The notes beneath the pieces are model-generated. The model did no database searches, was not told the DNA's origin, and saw only the letters and a program-made list of their open reading frames with translations. Below are positions 44,901 through 57,200 of a stretch of DNA of 64,000 nucleotides, piece by piece (position 1 is the first letter of the stretch; each line of letters opens with the position of its first letter). A program made the position numbers and the translations under genes. The DNA comes from Sphagnum compactum. Its lineage: Eukaryota > Bryophyta > Sphagnopsida > Sphagnales. The stretch covers positions 62,001 to 126,000 of the forward strand of contig OZ234498.1 of the NCBI GenBank assembly GCA_965153455.1, given 5' to 3'.

Positions 44901-46975
44901 GGTCGCGGAGGCTGTTTGTAAACCTGGGCCGATGCAGTTCTAATCGCATCCCGCTCTATTGTTTGTTGGGCCTCCAGAGTCTTCCATTCATCTCTCTCGT
45001 TCTCCATGCCCCGTACTCCACGGGTAAGCGTGCAGGCTTCAGCCTCTTTCGTTAGATTTGTGTTCAATACTTCCTCTGAGTTGCATTTCATTTCGAGCAT
45101 CGCCCTAAACCCTTCCTCTTCTGTTGGCTTATAAGGTCTGAGAACAGATGCTTTTGTAGCAATGCTGCCTCCCTCTCCTTCTGACTGAGGCAAAGTTCAC
45201 CCTCCGATATCTCACTTGCCAGTCGTTGCACGGTCCACTCCGGAGCAATCAATTTTTTTCCTCCATCTCTTGGACATTAGGTTCAGCTTTGCTAAGCTTC
45301 TCCTTCAGTTTTTGAATAGCCTCCTCGTTGATCCGTAGCCGGGCACATGGCTTCTCTGCATGTCGGAACCTGGGCTGTGGAGATCGTTGAGTTCCGCATG
45401 TGCAGATGTAAGACTTTCTTCAGGTGCTACCGGAAGACTCGTTCCTTAAGTTTTTGCACAGCAGGGTGTCCAGTTCTTTTGCATGGACATCCCGCACAAA
45501 CATGTCTCTTCCAGCAACCACGTCCTCCAATCGTAGATCAACCTGTAAGTCCCCAACGATCAACCAATCGGGGAGCTTCATCAGAAACACAAACGAAGCA
45601 TCCACAAGGGAAAATTTACGAGTATTCCGTTCTCCTTCGGAATTTGCTTCCCATGTGCCAACCACATTTGCAAGACCTGCAGGTAGTTGAAGGTGGAGAG
45701 AAGAATTTTGGCCACCAATGAATTACTTTGTTTAGTTCTTTCTTCCAAACAGCAACCGTTTTCTCCGAAGCCTCAAGGCGCTTCACAGATTCTCCTTTTG
45801 ATGACTCTGCTCCTTCTTGCGCGTTTCGCAGCTCAGCGTGTAGACAATTGATGCTAGTTGTTGCTTCCCCCACGATCTCTGCAGTCTCGTTGAGTTCTCT
45901 TGTTACAGCGCGCAATTGCAAGCGCTCCTCCACCCTAAACCTGTGATTCCTGTTGATCTTGCAATCTCCAGTCTTCCATTGAGGCTGGGCTTCGAGGTTT
46001 GAACGTTTGCTGCTTCAGTAACTCCTCCGTAAAGAGCCTTTTAGCTCATGCGGATCCCCTCTATGCTATGCTATGCTGCTCAGTGGAAACATCCCTGGTT
46101 GCAACTTTAGTAATCAAGGTGAGCTCTTGTATAGAAGATGAGCTATTTTCTTTAGCAGCTTCTCAATATCCAGTCTTTCTGCCACCAGTTTCTTGCTGGC
46201 TTCCTGTGCCCTTGGAGACTGCACGAGTAGAGGTGTCCTACAAGACGATAAACTAGAATCTAGATTGAATATGAGATTCCGATGTTTTTTCAAGATTATG
46301 TACGTGCCTTCTCCAGAATCCTTAAACCTCAAGTCGTTACGATAGTTTCTCCTACATCGGTGTGTGCCACGATGGTTTCCCACCTGGGCTTTCCTGACCC
46401 AAGAAGATCGTTGTGGGCCTAAACCCTTAGCTCCGTCTTCTCTAATTTGTTGCTGTGTGTGGGCTGCTGCAAACCCTCCGACTTGAATGAACTTCTGTCT
46501 GCCTTCGCATCTCTTACAAATTCATTGGGCCTGTGCAAGTTTGATTATCTGGGTTGGTGATCTTGGGTACATATCTTGCTCTGTGCTAACCTGGGCATCC
46601 TCGAGCAAAAGTAGTACCCTTTCGAGCTCTTGCTCGAGCTTCCCCCGGGCTTGTGCTCAAGATCGTCAATTGAGGTTTTTCTGAGCTCAAGCTCAATTTC
46701 AATCTCTATCGGGCTGGGGCATCCTTGGAAGCTATGCTTGCTTTGGCAGCAGCCAGACTTTTCGGTGGATTGTCCATCTCTTCCTGTGACAGATGTTTCT
46801 TCTTGTCCTCCGATCTCTCAACACTGAAACCGTTGGCTTTCTTGTGCACCCAAATTCGTTCATCCATTGGCGATTGTTGTAGTTCCTCACGGTCCCTTTC
46901 TGTATGTCTGAAATCGAACCTGTGGTCTTCCGAGGCTGTCACGCTCTTGATCAATCTGTACATACATGTTTGAGT
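44780..46975 (-). pseudogene. Coiled-coil protein pseudogene
   Basis: From 46975 downward on the minus strand: KSLAAAKASIASKDAPAR, then QARGKLEQELERVLLLLEDA, then (45933-45616) RAVTRELNETAEIVGEATTS, CLHAELRNAQEGAESSK and VKRLEASEKTVAVWKKEL, then (about 45340-45240) EEAIQKLKEKLSKAEPNVQE, then RLASEISEGELCLSQKERE. Several frames are needed and stops intervene. The Leu/Ala/Glu/Lys heptad pattern is long coiled coil. Plant WEB1/PMI-type (DUF827) chloroplast-movement proteins have similar AAKASE- and ELxxxxE-rich stretches, but kinesin-, filament- or matrix-type proteins cannot be excluded. The family is left open. Confidence 0.5.
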
Positions 46976-47129
46976 TGCACCTCTTTGATCTGCATATTCT
47001 TTGCGGACGATAAGAGGAACTTGGGGTCAAAACCTATAACAGAAAGGGTGATGTTATTGGGAACATAGGGAACATACCAAAAAGCCATTGGCCATTTGGT
47101 GGGAACTTGAAGGAATCGTAAGGAATGCA

Positions 47130-47207
47130 TTCATTTAGGAACACCAAATTCCAAAATTTCACCCCCTGTCTTGTCCCTACCCACTCCACAATCAAAAAAC
47201 AATATTA

Positions 47208-47246
<39 letters not shown>

Positions 47247-47645
47247 TCCCTTCCTCCTTCCACATGTCAAATGAAGGCCAAAAAAAAAAACATACACCTC
47301 CACCCCCCTCCCCCTCAACAGTAAACAAAAAAAAAAATAATCAAGGTGCACCCTTTCCCCCGGTGCACCCTTTCCCCCGTCTCCACAGTAAAAAGTAATT
47401 TCCCTAAAATTACAACCAGTAACAAAAAGTAACAAAAAGTAACATCTCTTACCAACCCCTAAACCCAGTAAAAAGTAACTGTCAAAACTTACCACCAGTA
47501 AAAAAAAGTAACTAAAAGTAACTAAAGTCAACAAAAACAGCCCGGCACCATGCTAAAACAGCCCAGCACCATTGTGTATAAAACCTGGTCAAACAGCCCC
47601 CAGCCCTCGGCATTATGCCCATGATGCTCGGATCATACCTTAAGG
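47130..47645 (+). mobile_element. Family B element ending GGATCATACCTTAAGG
   Basis: A (TA)n run at 47217-47241, then CCACATGTCAAATGAAGG, CCTCCACCCCCCTCCCCCTC, CAGTAAAAAGTAA modules and CGGCATTATGCCCATGATGC. The end is the CTTAAGG variant of the terminus at 47630-47645. Confidence 0.72.
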
Positions 47646-48039
47646 TTAATTTAGCTAAGTTTGGGAAAATTTCAACATTTCTCAAAATAATATAATTAAT
47701 GTTCAATTTGCCTATGTACCATGGTATGTTTTCCTTCCAATGATCGTGCCATGGTTTACTAAGTGAATTACAAATTCTGGACGACCTATTTTGTTGTTTG
47801 TATTCGTCCGCTCCGGGCTTGCCTCCCGCTCTTATTGCTTATAAAAAAAAAATCCGGGTCATGGGCCTCTTTCATAGACCCATCCATGAGAAGGAATGTT
47901 CCTACTTTGTCCACTCCCAAAAATTAAAATATTATGTAATGTTCTCCCTTTTCTCTACCTATGTGAACTACGATGTTACAATATTATTTTTTCCGGTCCA
48001 TGTGAGGTGAGATTACATTAAGAATGTTTCATGTTTTCT
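47646..48039. other. AT-rich spacer, nothing recognised
   Basis: No repeat family or gene identified. Confidence 0.4.
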
Positions 48040-48486
48040 ACAAAAAAAAAATTTGTAGAAAACCCCTTTCCCCCCTCCTCCTTCCACATTTCCAATGAAG
48101 GGACCATAAAAAAAACTCCATACCTCCACCCCCCTCCCCCTCAACAATAAAAAAATAAAAAATCAAGGTGCACCCTTTCAAGTTCCCCCCTTGCACAATG
48201 AAACCCAGTAATTCCCCTGGCCCAGTAAAAAATAATTTATCATAGTTACCAGCAGTAAAAAAAGGTACAAAAAGTAACAAACCTCACCCCTTTAGACAGT
48301 AAAAAGTAACTTTCAAAATTTACGAGCAGTAAAAAAAATAATAAAAAGTAACAAAAAGTGAAAAAGGTCAACAAAAAAAGCCTGCCACTACGGGGGAACA
48401 GCCTGCCACTACGCCCTCTTTTTTGTGGTCAAACAGCCTCCAAGCCTGCGTCCTTACGGGCGTAGTGGCCAGATCATATGTATAGG
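48040..48486 (+). mobile_element. Family B element ending GATCATATGTATAGG
   Basis: Closely similar to 26860-27276, including TTTACGAGCAGTAAAAAAA and CCTTACGGGCGTAGTGGCC before the end motif. Confidence 0.78.
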
Positions 48487-49646
48487 GTAAAAGAGGGGAG
48501 GATGGAAATAAGGGGAAAAAATGCCCATCTAAAAGGACTTCACGGCCTATTAGGTGAATGGTAATGATGACATCCGGTGGAAAAAAAAAAAAAAAAAAAA
48601 TCAAGGCCCATGAGTGCCTAGTATTTTGAAAATGGTTATTTTCAACCACCAGCGCCCCCTCCCATTATGAATTTGTGAAAAAAAATCAACCCCCTCCCTT
48701 TCCCTAGCCACTTAATAATGAAAAAAAGGATTCAAAAAAAGTAAATCCCTACCCTTTTTCCTTCCACATGTTGTTAATTTTCCCAAAATTATACTAGTTT
48801 TAAGAAATTTAATTTATTTTAGGTTAATTTAGCTAAGTTTAAATTAACTTAATCGGGTTGAATTTAATTAGGCAAGTTTAGGTTAATTTATTTTAGTTAA
48901 GATAAAATGAATTAAACCAACCCCAAAAAAAATCAACCCCCTCCCCCTCCCGTCCCCCTTCAACATATTTTTTTTAAAAAAACCTTGGCCCCCTTCCCTA
49001 GCCATTCAATAATGAAAAAAAAGTTTTATGAAAAAAACTAACCCACTTCCCCTCCTCCTTGCACATGTCAAATGAAGGAGAAAAAAAACATTAACCTCCA
49101 CCCCCTCCCGCTCAACAGTAAAAAAAATCAACCCCCTCCCCTCCCATCCCCCTTCAACATATATATAAAAAAAAACCCCTGACCCCCCCTCCCTAGCCAC
49201 TCAACAATGAAAAAATAGTTTTAAGAAAAAAATTGACCCCCTTCCCCTCTTCCTTCCACATGTCAAATGAAGGAGGAAAAAAAAAAACATTAACTTGTAC
49301 CCCCCCCTCCCCTTCAAGAGTAAAAGAAATTAAAAAAATAAAATCAAGGCGCACCCCCTCCCCCTGAACAATGAATAAATATAATAAAACAATTCCCCTT
49401 GCCCCTCTCAATAATACAAAATGAAAGTTATAAGCAATAAAAAAGTAACAAACAATGAACCTTCAACAGTAAAAAGTAATTTACAAAAGTTACAAGCAGT
49501 AAAAAAGTAACAAAAAGTGAAAAAAATCAAAAGAAAAAAGCATGGCATTATAGTAAAACAGCCTGGCATTACACTATGTTTTTGGTGGTCAAACAGCCTC
49601 CAGCCTACAACCTTATGGGCGTAATGCCCAAATCATATGTATAGGC
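48487..49646 (+). mobile_element. Family B element(s), long form with AT-rich module
   Basis: An AT-rich TTTAGGTTAATTTAGCTAAG module (48773-48925) precedes three rounds of C-rich/A-rich blocks and CAGTAAAAAGTAA modules. It ends with CTTATGGGCGTAATGCCC and AATCATATGTATAGG at 49646. Confidence 0.68.
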
Positions 49647-50411
49647 CTTATGGTTGCCAGAAAATATTTGGTGCATATGATCTGTGTCCCAAATTTTCGT
49701 TAATTTTTTCAAAATTATATTAGTTTTGTCAAATTTAGTTTAGCCAAGTTTAAATTAACTTAGTTGGGTTGAATTTAATTAGGGAAGTTTAGGTTAGTTT
49801 AACTAAGTTTAGATTATTTTGACTAAGATAAAATGAATTAAACCAACCCAAACCCTAAACCCCCATAATGAACTTGTAAAAAAAATTCAACCTAAACACC
49901 CTCCCATCCCCCTTCAACATATCAAAAAAAAAAAAAAAAAAACCCTAACCCCCTTCCTAAACCACTCAACAATGAAAAAAAAAATTTAAGAAAAAAATTA
50001 ACCCTTTCCCCTTCCTCCTTCCACATGTCAAATGAAGGGGGAAAAAAACATTAACCTCCACCCCCCTCCCCTTCAACAGTAAAAAAAAAAAAAAAAAAAA
50101 TCAAGGCGCACCCGCTCCCCTTAAACAATGAAGTAAATATAATAAAATAATACCCCTGGCCTTTCTCGACAATAAAAAGTAATTTATAAAAGTTATAAGC
50201 AGTAAAAAAGTAACAAAAAATGAAAAATATATTAAAAAAAACAGATTGCCACTACACTCAAACAGCTTGGCATTGCACTGGATTTTTTGTGGTCAAACAG
50301 CCTTGAGCCTACGACCTTCTGATTGTAATGCTCAGATCATATGTATAGGCTGTTTCACCCTAGTGGCAGGTTGTTTCAAAAAAGTAAAAAAAAAAAAATC
50401 ATATGTATAGG
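49647..50411 (+). mobile_element. Family B element plus terminal fragment
   Basis: The AT-rich module is at 49690-49858, followed by the usual blocks, ending GATCATATGTATAGG at ~50350. A ~60 bp remnant follows that again ends ATCATATGTATAGG at 50411, so the terminus is present twice in succession. Confidence 0.68.
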
Positions 50412-51360
50412 TTTGAACCAAGGTGGAATATGTTATAAACCATCACAGAGGTACCCTATAGGTACAGGAAATTGTCTACATGAAGTTTTGTAATTCCATA
50501 ACTCGAGTTGCATTTTTGTTTGACCATATTAGGTGCGCCTTGTGAATTGGGTCAGTGGAACATTCTCTAGTAGCACTGTTTATCAATCTTGTCCAATATT
50601 GATTATCATTTACTAAATCAATACCAATACAAAGTTTGTAAACATGTTGTTGTGATATCGTATCTCTTGCTACCAATGGTGCATATGCAAATTCTAAATG
50701 CTTTTGTTGTGGTGTGCCTATAACACATTTACAACATCATAATAAACATGAATACAACATTGATTCACTATTGAATATCCAATTTGCAATTGTGTTGTTG
50801 CAACATTACATCACCTACCTTCGACAACACAAAAAAAATACAAATACAATGTTGGGAAAATGTGAGTATAACATATACATAGTAACATAAGCAACAAGAA
50901 TAAAACATTGAGTCAATATTGAATATCTAGTTTGTAGCTATGTTGTTGCAACATTGCATCCCCTACATTCAACAATGCATGTGCAATGCAAATATGATGT
51001 TGAAAAAAAATGAGTACAACATAAATTCAAAATACAGACAACATGAATATAATATAGAATCAATACAATAATAGAGTTTGTAACCATATTGTAACAACAT
51101 TGTATCATTTACAATTAAAAGTGCATATCCAATACAATCACAATATTAATGCAATATCATTACAATATGGACATAATGTGAATACAACATGTCAAACAAC
51201 AAATATCCAATGCAAATATGGTGCTACGTCATTTATCATTTAAACAATACCAAAATTAAGTCATTACAATCTAAATTGTTTCAATGCCTATTTTACACGA
51301 ACAAAGCACTAAACCTTAGACATCTTGAAAAGTTTTGTGAAAGTATTTAAATAGCACTAA
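50412..51360. repeat. CpG-depleted repeat copy (partner 4710-5130)
   Basis: 50412-50800 is the decayed counterpart of 4710-5130. It continues to 51240 with loose ~165 bp tandem units sharing TTGAATATC, TTTGCAATTGTGTTGTTG and CAACATTGCATC. CG dinucleotides are almost absent. Confidence 0.75.
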
Positions 51361-51409
51361 TACAAAGGGGTCCCCACTTTGTGGTGGACTTGAGACAGAA
51401 GACATGTGA

Positions 51410-51900
51410 AGGAGAAAAAAACCGTAAACTGCCATAAAAAGAAATAAAAAATGGAGACAAATCCAACAAGCTTACAATCTAACCTTAAACCCCTTAAACC
51501 TTACCCTTCCTGGTTTTTTCACAATCGGCATTCTTGTTTATTAAAAAAACAAAGTCTAGGAGCCCCCCCCCTCCCAAAAACAAACTTGGGGTTCTTCCCT
51601 TCTTCCTGTTGGTCCATTGGCCTCCAATATTCAAGCACCTCAATGTTTCATACACAAAATCTAGCTCCAAATGGATTTGGTCTAAAAATATGGTTAAGCC
51701 AACATTAATTAAAGTGTCCGTCTAAAAGGGCTTCATAATATATTTGGTAGATGGTAGTGATGACATCCGGGAAAAAAAAACACACTAATGGATTAAAGCC
51801 CATGAGTGCCATTTATTTTGAAAATGGTTACTTTCAACAATTTTTATCAACCCGTAACCCATGTAATTGAAATCTTTTGAAATTAAAATTCCTTACTTTG
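51410..51900. repeat. Dispersed repeat (partner 44640-44900) and spacer
   Basis: 51430-51630 matches 44655-44870 but is richer in A/T. A stretch at 51720-51840 resembles 48525-48650 (GTGATGACATCCGG, GAAAATGGTTA). Confidence 0.72.
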
Positions 51901-51949
51901 ACTTTCGAAATCCAAATAGGGGTACTTCCCCACTTTTCATTGGTTAGTA

Positions 51950-53152
51950 AGCCTTATGGTTGTTGGAAAAATTCGGTGCATATTATTTGTGTCCTAAAAT
52001 ATCGTTAATTTTCCCAAAATTATACTAGTTTTTTTTTTAAATAATTTATTTTAGGTTAGTTTGGCTAAGTTTAAATTAACTTGGTCGGGTTGAATTTAAT
52101 CAAGCAAATTTATGTTAGTTTAATTAAGTTTAGTTTATTTTAGCTAAGATAAAATGAATTACACCAACCCAAACCCCCCCATAATGAACTTGTAAAAACA
52201 AATCAACCCCCTCCCCCTCCTGTCCCCCTTCAACATATCGAAAGGATAAAAACCCTGATCCCCCTCCCTATCCACTCAAGAATGAAAAAAAAAGTTTTCT
52301 GAAAAAAACTAACCCCCCTTCCCCTCCTCTTTGCACATGTCCAATGAAGGAGAAAAAAAAAACCTTAACCTCCGCCCCCTCCTCTTCAACAGTAAAAAAA
52401 ATCAAAATAAATAAATAAAGGCGCACCCCCTCCCCTTGAACAATTCAAAAAAAAACTAAAACAATTCACCAAGCCCCCTTGAACAGTAAAAAGTAAGGAA
52501 AAATTTAAAATGTAATAGCTTATTAAGTAGATGGTGCTGTTGACATCTGAAAAGAATAAATTAAAAAAACACTAATGAATTCAAACCCATGAGTGCCTAG
52601 TATTTTGGAAATAGCCACTTTCAACCAACCCCTCCCCCCATAATGAATTTGTAAAAAAAAAAAACCTTTCCTTTCCTCAGCCATTCCACAATGAAAAAAA
52701 AATTTAAGAAAAAAAAAACCCCTTTCCCCTCCTCCTTCCACATTTCAAATGAAGGGAAAAAAAAAACCAACCTCCACCCCCCTCCCCATCCCCCTCAACA
52801 GTAAAAAAATAAAAATAAAATAAAAATCAAGGCACACCCCCTCCCCTTAAACAATGAAGAAATATAAGTAAATGATTCCCCAGGCCGTTTTCAACAATAA
52901 AATTTTTTTTTTATGAAAGTTATAAGCAGTAAAAAAAGTAACAAAAAATAACAAACCTTACCCCTTTCAGCAGTAAAAAGTAAATTACAGAACTTACAAA
53001 TAATAAAAAAAGTAACAAAAAGTAACAAAAAGTGAAAAAAGTCAACAAAAACAGCCAGGCATCCCGGGAAAACAGCCAGGCACTCCTGTGTATTTTTCCT
53101 GATCAAACAGCCATGGGCATTACACTCGTAATGCTTGGATCATACCTTAAGG
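51950..53152 (+). mobile_element. Family B element(s) ending GGATCATACCTTAAGG
   Basis: AT-rich module at 52005-52175, then repeated C-rich/A-rich blocks, CAGTAAAAAGTAA modules and a perfect hairpin GCATTACACTCGTAATGC close to the end at 53152. It is directly followed by imperfect TTTAGGG-type repeats (53150-53178). Confidence 0.7.
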
Positions 53153-53523
53153 TTTAGGGGTTTAGGGTTTGGGGTTTACATGTGCTCTCAGCATCTGTGT
53201 TTCAAGATCCATCTGTTCTTACCCCTTCTATGCATTGTTTGATCAGTCTAGAAACAAACAATACCCATCTATAATCGACCATCTGCATAGCTCACATTTT
53301 TTATGAAGAAGAATTCTTAAGAACCCCAATAGAAAGTCCTTCAACTGGGCCTGTCTGCCAGTTCACATTCTTTGTTTTCATCTTGTAAGATAACAACTGT
53401 GCCTCTGCTTTGTTTTCCACATCCATTTGTACTGTAATCTCTTATACACAGATATTGTATATGTCATCATTCATGGCTCTCTGCAACAGAGTAATCTTAC
53501 ATTGTGCACTTGTTTTCAAACAG

Positions 53524-53874
53524 TAAGTTCACCTGCCGGTGTAAGAGCAGCAGTGGCAATTGTAAGCACCCCTAAAAGGGAAACTGACCCTAAGAAGCGA
53601 GTGGTCATTACTGGCATGGGTCTCGTATCGGTCTTTGGAAATGATGTTGACATGTTCTATGAGAAACTTCTTGAGGGAACAAGTGGCATATCATTGATTG
53701 ATAGATTTGATGCCTCCAAGTTCCCCACAAAGTTTGCTGGACAAATTCGTGGATGTTCTGCAGAAGGCTACATCGATGGAAAGACGTCGACTTGATGACT
53801 CCCTTAGATATGCTTTGGTCAGTGGGAAAAGGGCTCTGGAAAATGCAGGCTTGGGTGGAGATAATCTTAACAAG
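53524..53874 (+). pseudogene. Plastid 3-oxoacyl-ACP synthase I (KAS I) exon pseudogene
   Basis: After a TTTTCAAACAG acceptor the frame reads SSPAGVRAAVAIVSTPKRE, RVVITGMGLVSVFGNDVD, YEKLLEGTSGISLIDRFDAS and KFPTKFAGQIRGCSAEGYI, then DGK. After a net frame change at about 53784 it continues RRLDDSLRYALVSGKRALEN and AGLGGDNLNK to a GTAACC donor at 53875. This is the N-terminal part of plant KAS I, where DGKNDRRLDD is usual. About five bases appear deleted between DGK and RRLDD, giving a stop a few codons later. The catalytic Cys-His-His region lies in later exons, which are not present. KAS I elongates acyl-ACP chains in plastid fatty-acid synthesis. Confidence 0.85.
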
Positions 53875-54004
53875 GTAACCGTTGAGTGGAGGCAGTGAGG
53901 TTCTTGGATCTAGATGATGGTGCTGGCTGGCAGTTACTTCGGGTAGGACTTCATGTCATCTGTGAAGCTCAATCAAGTTTGTGATTGCAATAAGTTAAGT
54001 GGAT

Positions 54005-54065
54005 AGTCCATAGCTGGCCTTCAGTCTGGAGACTGGTATGCTTGATTACCCCCATCATTTCAGCT
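54005..54065 (+). repeat. Fragment related to the myosin intron of the 788 bp unit
   Basis: TAGCTGGCCTTC, GTCTGGAGAC and GGTATGCTT..ATTACCCCC in the same order as 35518-35570, about 85% identical by eye. Confidence 0.7.
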
Positions 54066-54085
54066 GCTGGCTGCCATTTCTTTTG

Positions 54086-54165
54086 CAGGCTATGCTCAAT
54101 CCAGATTATCGGCAGTGCCCTACAGTAGAAGCGGTATTAAGTCATCGATTTCTTACAGGTGCTGT
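54086..54165 (+). pseudogene. Possible protein-kinase subdomain XI exon fragment
   Basis: After CTTTTGCAG the frame gives AMLNPDYRQCPTVEAVLSHR. This resembles the end of a kinase fold (MLxPDxxxRPTxxxLLxHxF), with the usual arginine before Pro changed to Cys. It is too short to be certain. Confidence 0.35.
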
Positions 54166-54294
54166 ATTTGAATGATAGTCTTCAGGTTTTTGTTATTTCT
54201 GGGAAGAGGGTTGTATTTATTCAGAAGACTCTCCCCCATTCACTCTTATGCATCTCGGATATGACATGCTCACTAATGGTCCCCGGTTCTTCTC

Positions 54295-55640
54295 TGAATG
54301 GCATGGAAGCTCCGTTAACGTTTATTGCTGCGACCTGATCCCGTCGGCGGAGTGCAATGCCCGCGTGTTCCTGGCATCTGCTATATGCGAGGCTGTGACC
54401 ACCCTCTCTTTTGTATTTTTGTGTCTGTTTGTTGCCCGGGCCCGTGCAACCTGTAGCATTGCCAGTCTCCCGTTGAATAGATCTCTCGATTGACTTATTG
54501 TCCCTCCTGTTTTGTCGGACTCAACCTAGTGTCTCTGTGGGGTCCATCAGGTTGGAGGAGGCAGGATATCTGCGCCATCGTACGCCGAAACGCTGCGCTC
54601 TTGAATCGGCTCCACTCTTGCACGGCTGCTTCCACTCGGTATGTACTCCTCTTCTGCTGAAAGTTGGGTGTGGAGTTCACCTCTTTTCTGTCTAGTCGTG
54701 TTTGTTGTGCGCTTCGGTGTTCGTCCGCTATTTCTCGGCTAGTTTGCAGCTACAGTTCGACGACAGCACATGTGTCTTGAGCTTAGAGCGATTCGGATCT
54801 ATGAGCGTGGGGAGCATTTCCGAGCTGAGCTCAAAGATGCTCCCCGTGGTTTTGCTCTCCGATTTTCTCCCGCTTTGTTTTGTTTTTTTTTGTCTATTGT
54901 GATTCCTGTTTTTTGCATGCACCGATATGCTTGAATGGTGACGCTGATTGTAGCTGGGTGTTCGACCCAGAACTGCTTACTTTGGACCGCATGCTTTGCT
55001 CGCTTTGTGGTCCACCGAATCTTCGTGTGCGATGCTTTGAGGGTGCATATGTAGAATGTACGCTCATTCATTTCTTTTCATGCTGCTATTCTGTTTCTCG
55101 GGCACGTCCTTGGTTTGCAATTTTATTGTCCTCCTCGCGATCCCTACTTCACCGATGATTCTTTCCGGCTCGCGAGATCGGTGTCCCTATGTTCACTTCA
55201 CGACCTGCCCGGGCATTGTTCGCCATCGGACCGTGCATCCGTCGACGTTTACTGTTGCGACCTGATCCACTCGGTGGAGTGTGTGAAGGGTTTAGAAGGT
55301 TTAGGTTTAAACCCTAAACCCTAAACTCGGACTCTGCACCCTGTAGCATTGCCGGTCTCCCGTTGAATAGATATTTCGATTGACTTATTGTCGCTCCTGT
55401 TCTGTCGGACTCAACCTGGTGTGTCTGTGGGGTCCATCAGGTGGGAGGAGGCAGGATCTCTGCACCATCGTACGCCAAAACGCTGCGCTCTTGAACCGGC
55501 TCCACTCTTGCACGGCTGCTTCCGCTCGGTATATACTCCTCTTCTGTTGAAAGTTGGGTGTGGAGTTCGCCTCTCCTCTGTTTCGTCGTGTTTGTTGTGC
55601 GCTTCGGTGTTCATCCGCTATTTCTCGACTAGTTTGCACC
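54295..55640. repeat. Two diverged copies of a ~440 bp unit, offset ~890-930 bp
   Basis: 54300-54735 and 55235-55635 share TGCGACCTGATCC, GTAGCATTGCC, GTCTCCCGTTGAATAGAT, GTCTCTGTGGGGTCCATCAG, CCACTCTTGCACGGCTGCTT and GTGTTTGTTGTGCGCTTCGG. The middle part is also found at 23200-23400 and 44110-44210. Imperfect telomere-type units lie at 55298-55327 within the second copy. Confidence 0.82.
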
Positions 55641-55796
55641 TTGCTTCGGGGTCATTTCTTAATTCCTTTCCGGTCAACTTTGATCATGCATATCGAGAAA
55701 TTCTTTGTACGCATCGTGTGATCATCATGAGCAGTAGACGTCGTTGAAAAATCGTTGTTTTTGCTGCATTGACCGAAATGCGCTTCAAGAATTCGT

Positions 55797-56245
55797 AGTT
55801 TTTCTTTTGGGCTCTGTTGGTGTGATGCAGGAGAGGTTTGTGGTCCCTTCGTTGTAAATGTCAATGTGAAGGACTACGTTTTTGCGTGGTCCAAGGGTAT
55901 GGGAGTTTCCCAATGTATCTAGAAGGATACCGTGAGTCTAGTTTTTGATAGGCTGCTCCTGATGTTGGTTTGACGTGCAGTGGTGATCGTCCGGAAAAGA
56001 TAATTTGCTGCCGAACGGGATTTTGTTCAAAGGTGCTGAGGGGACATTGGCGAACTCCGTGGGTGGTACGCATATTCTGATCGAAGCTTGAATTGGGTGC
56101 TTGAGAATCTATGCTTGTAGGCTGAAGTGTAGTATTCGATGATTGGGGTGAATGCTCTCTCCCTTTTCACATTGCACGGGAAGGTTTCGGTGCCTGATAT
56201 GTAATGTTCATTGGTACCATTCTCTGAATGGTGTTGAGAAGGCAT
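55797..56245 (+). repeat. Dispersed duplicate (partner 20846-21220)
   Basis: Same order of blocks as the partner, with a ~50 bp insertion near 55990. No intact frame. Confidence 0.75.
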
Positions 56246-56469
56246 ACTTATATAACATGAACCCGCGTGATTGGACGCTTATGAGCTTCGATGGCATTGT
56301 TGTTTGGGTTGAGGTGCATCCCATATGTAGATTAGTAATTTTTTATCTTCTGGAGTTGAATGCTATCCTTTTGCGATTTGTATTTGTCAACCCTGTGTTC
56401 CTGAGAGAAGGTCGGTTTGCTTGATCATCTAACTCTCCTCTTCAGCGTGTCCTTCTCTATAGAGTTAGA

Positions 56470-56755
56470 CATGTTTTTTATTTATCGCCAATGTACACCT
56501 CCTAACGGGCTGTATGGCATTACAGACCATTCGATCAATGTTGATCGCAGTCTGTATAGGCCAATTGGCATTCAAGAGGTGTTCACTTTCGATTTTTAAA
56601 AAACAAAACCTCGTGAACCCGTCATCTTAAATTTTTCACCATTTGTATGATTTCCCTTTGGTAAAAGTATCTTCCTATCGAGGAATGGCTGAGTCGTTAT
56701 TTTGCTTCCGAAATTATAGTAGAAATTCGTGCTGTGACAGCCGTCCTCATTGATA
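56470..56755. repeat. Dispersed repeat (partner 36875-37130)
   Basis: Matches the partner, with a ~75 bp insertion at 56645-56718 and a deleted internal duplicate. Here the repeat is not followed by the zinc-finger exon. Confidence 0.72.
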
Positions 56756-57200
56756 TAGACATTACCTCTATATATTGAGAAAACTGAGAGCTGCTGGGCA
56801 CTAATCAGGAATTTCATGATAGCCCAGAACTATTGTTGAATTGTTCTGGGGTTGTATTACGTATGTGCCTTTCAGATTAGGGGTTCCCCTAATCTGCCAT
56901 TTAATTTGCACTTGGCATCAATAGGCTTTTTGTGGCAACTATATCCAACCAGTAAACACCAGAAATCCAATAGACAGACCAACTAGGCACAATTGTTTAA
57001 AACATTTGCCACAACACCATGAGAAGAGTAAATCTGAGTTAGTAGGCAGTGAGGTGCAACCAAAGTGCAATGAGACTTTAACAGAAACCATAAGGAGGCA
57101 ACATAGAGCTCATTTGTTTCACCAACAAAAAGCTAATGCACAGATGCAGCTACATATTTTTCTTAAGGATCAGATATTGGGGTAGAAGCTTTGAAGCATT
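56756..57200. other. Intergenic, nothing recognised
   Basis: No repeat or gene assigned. Confidence 0.4.

Noticed and set aside
53150-53178. True chromosome end
   Set aside because: Only a few imperfect telomere units, followed by unique sequence and the KAS I exon. All telomere-type tracts here are short and internal.
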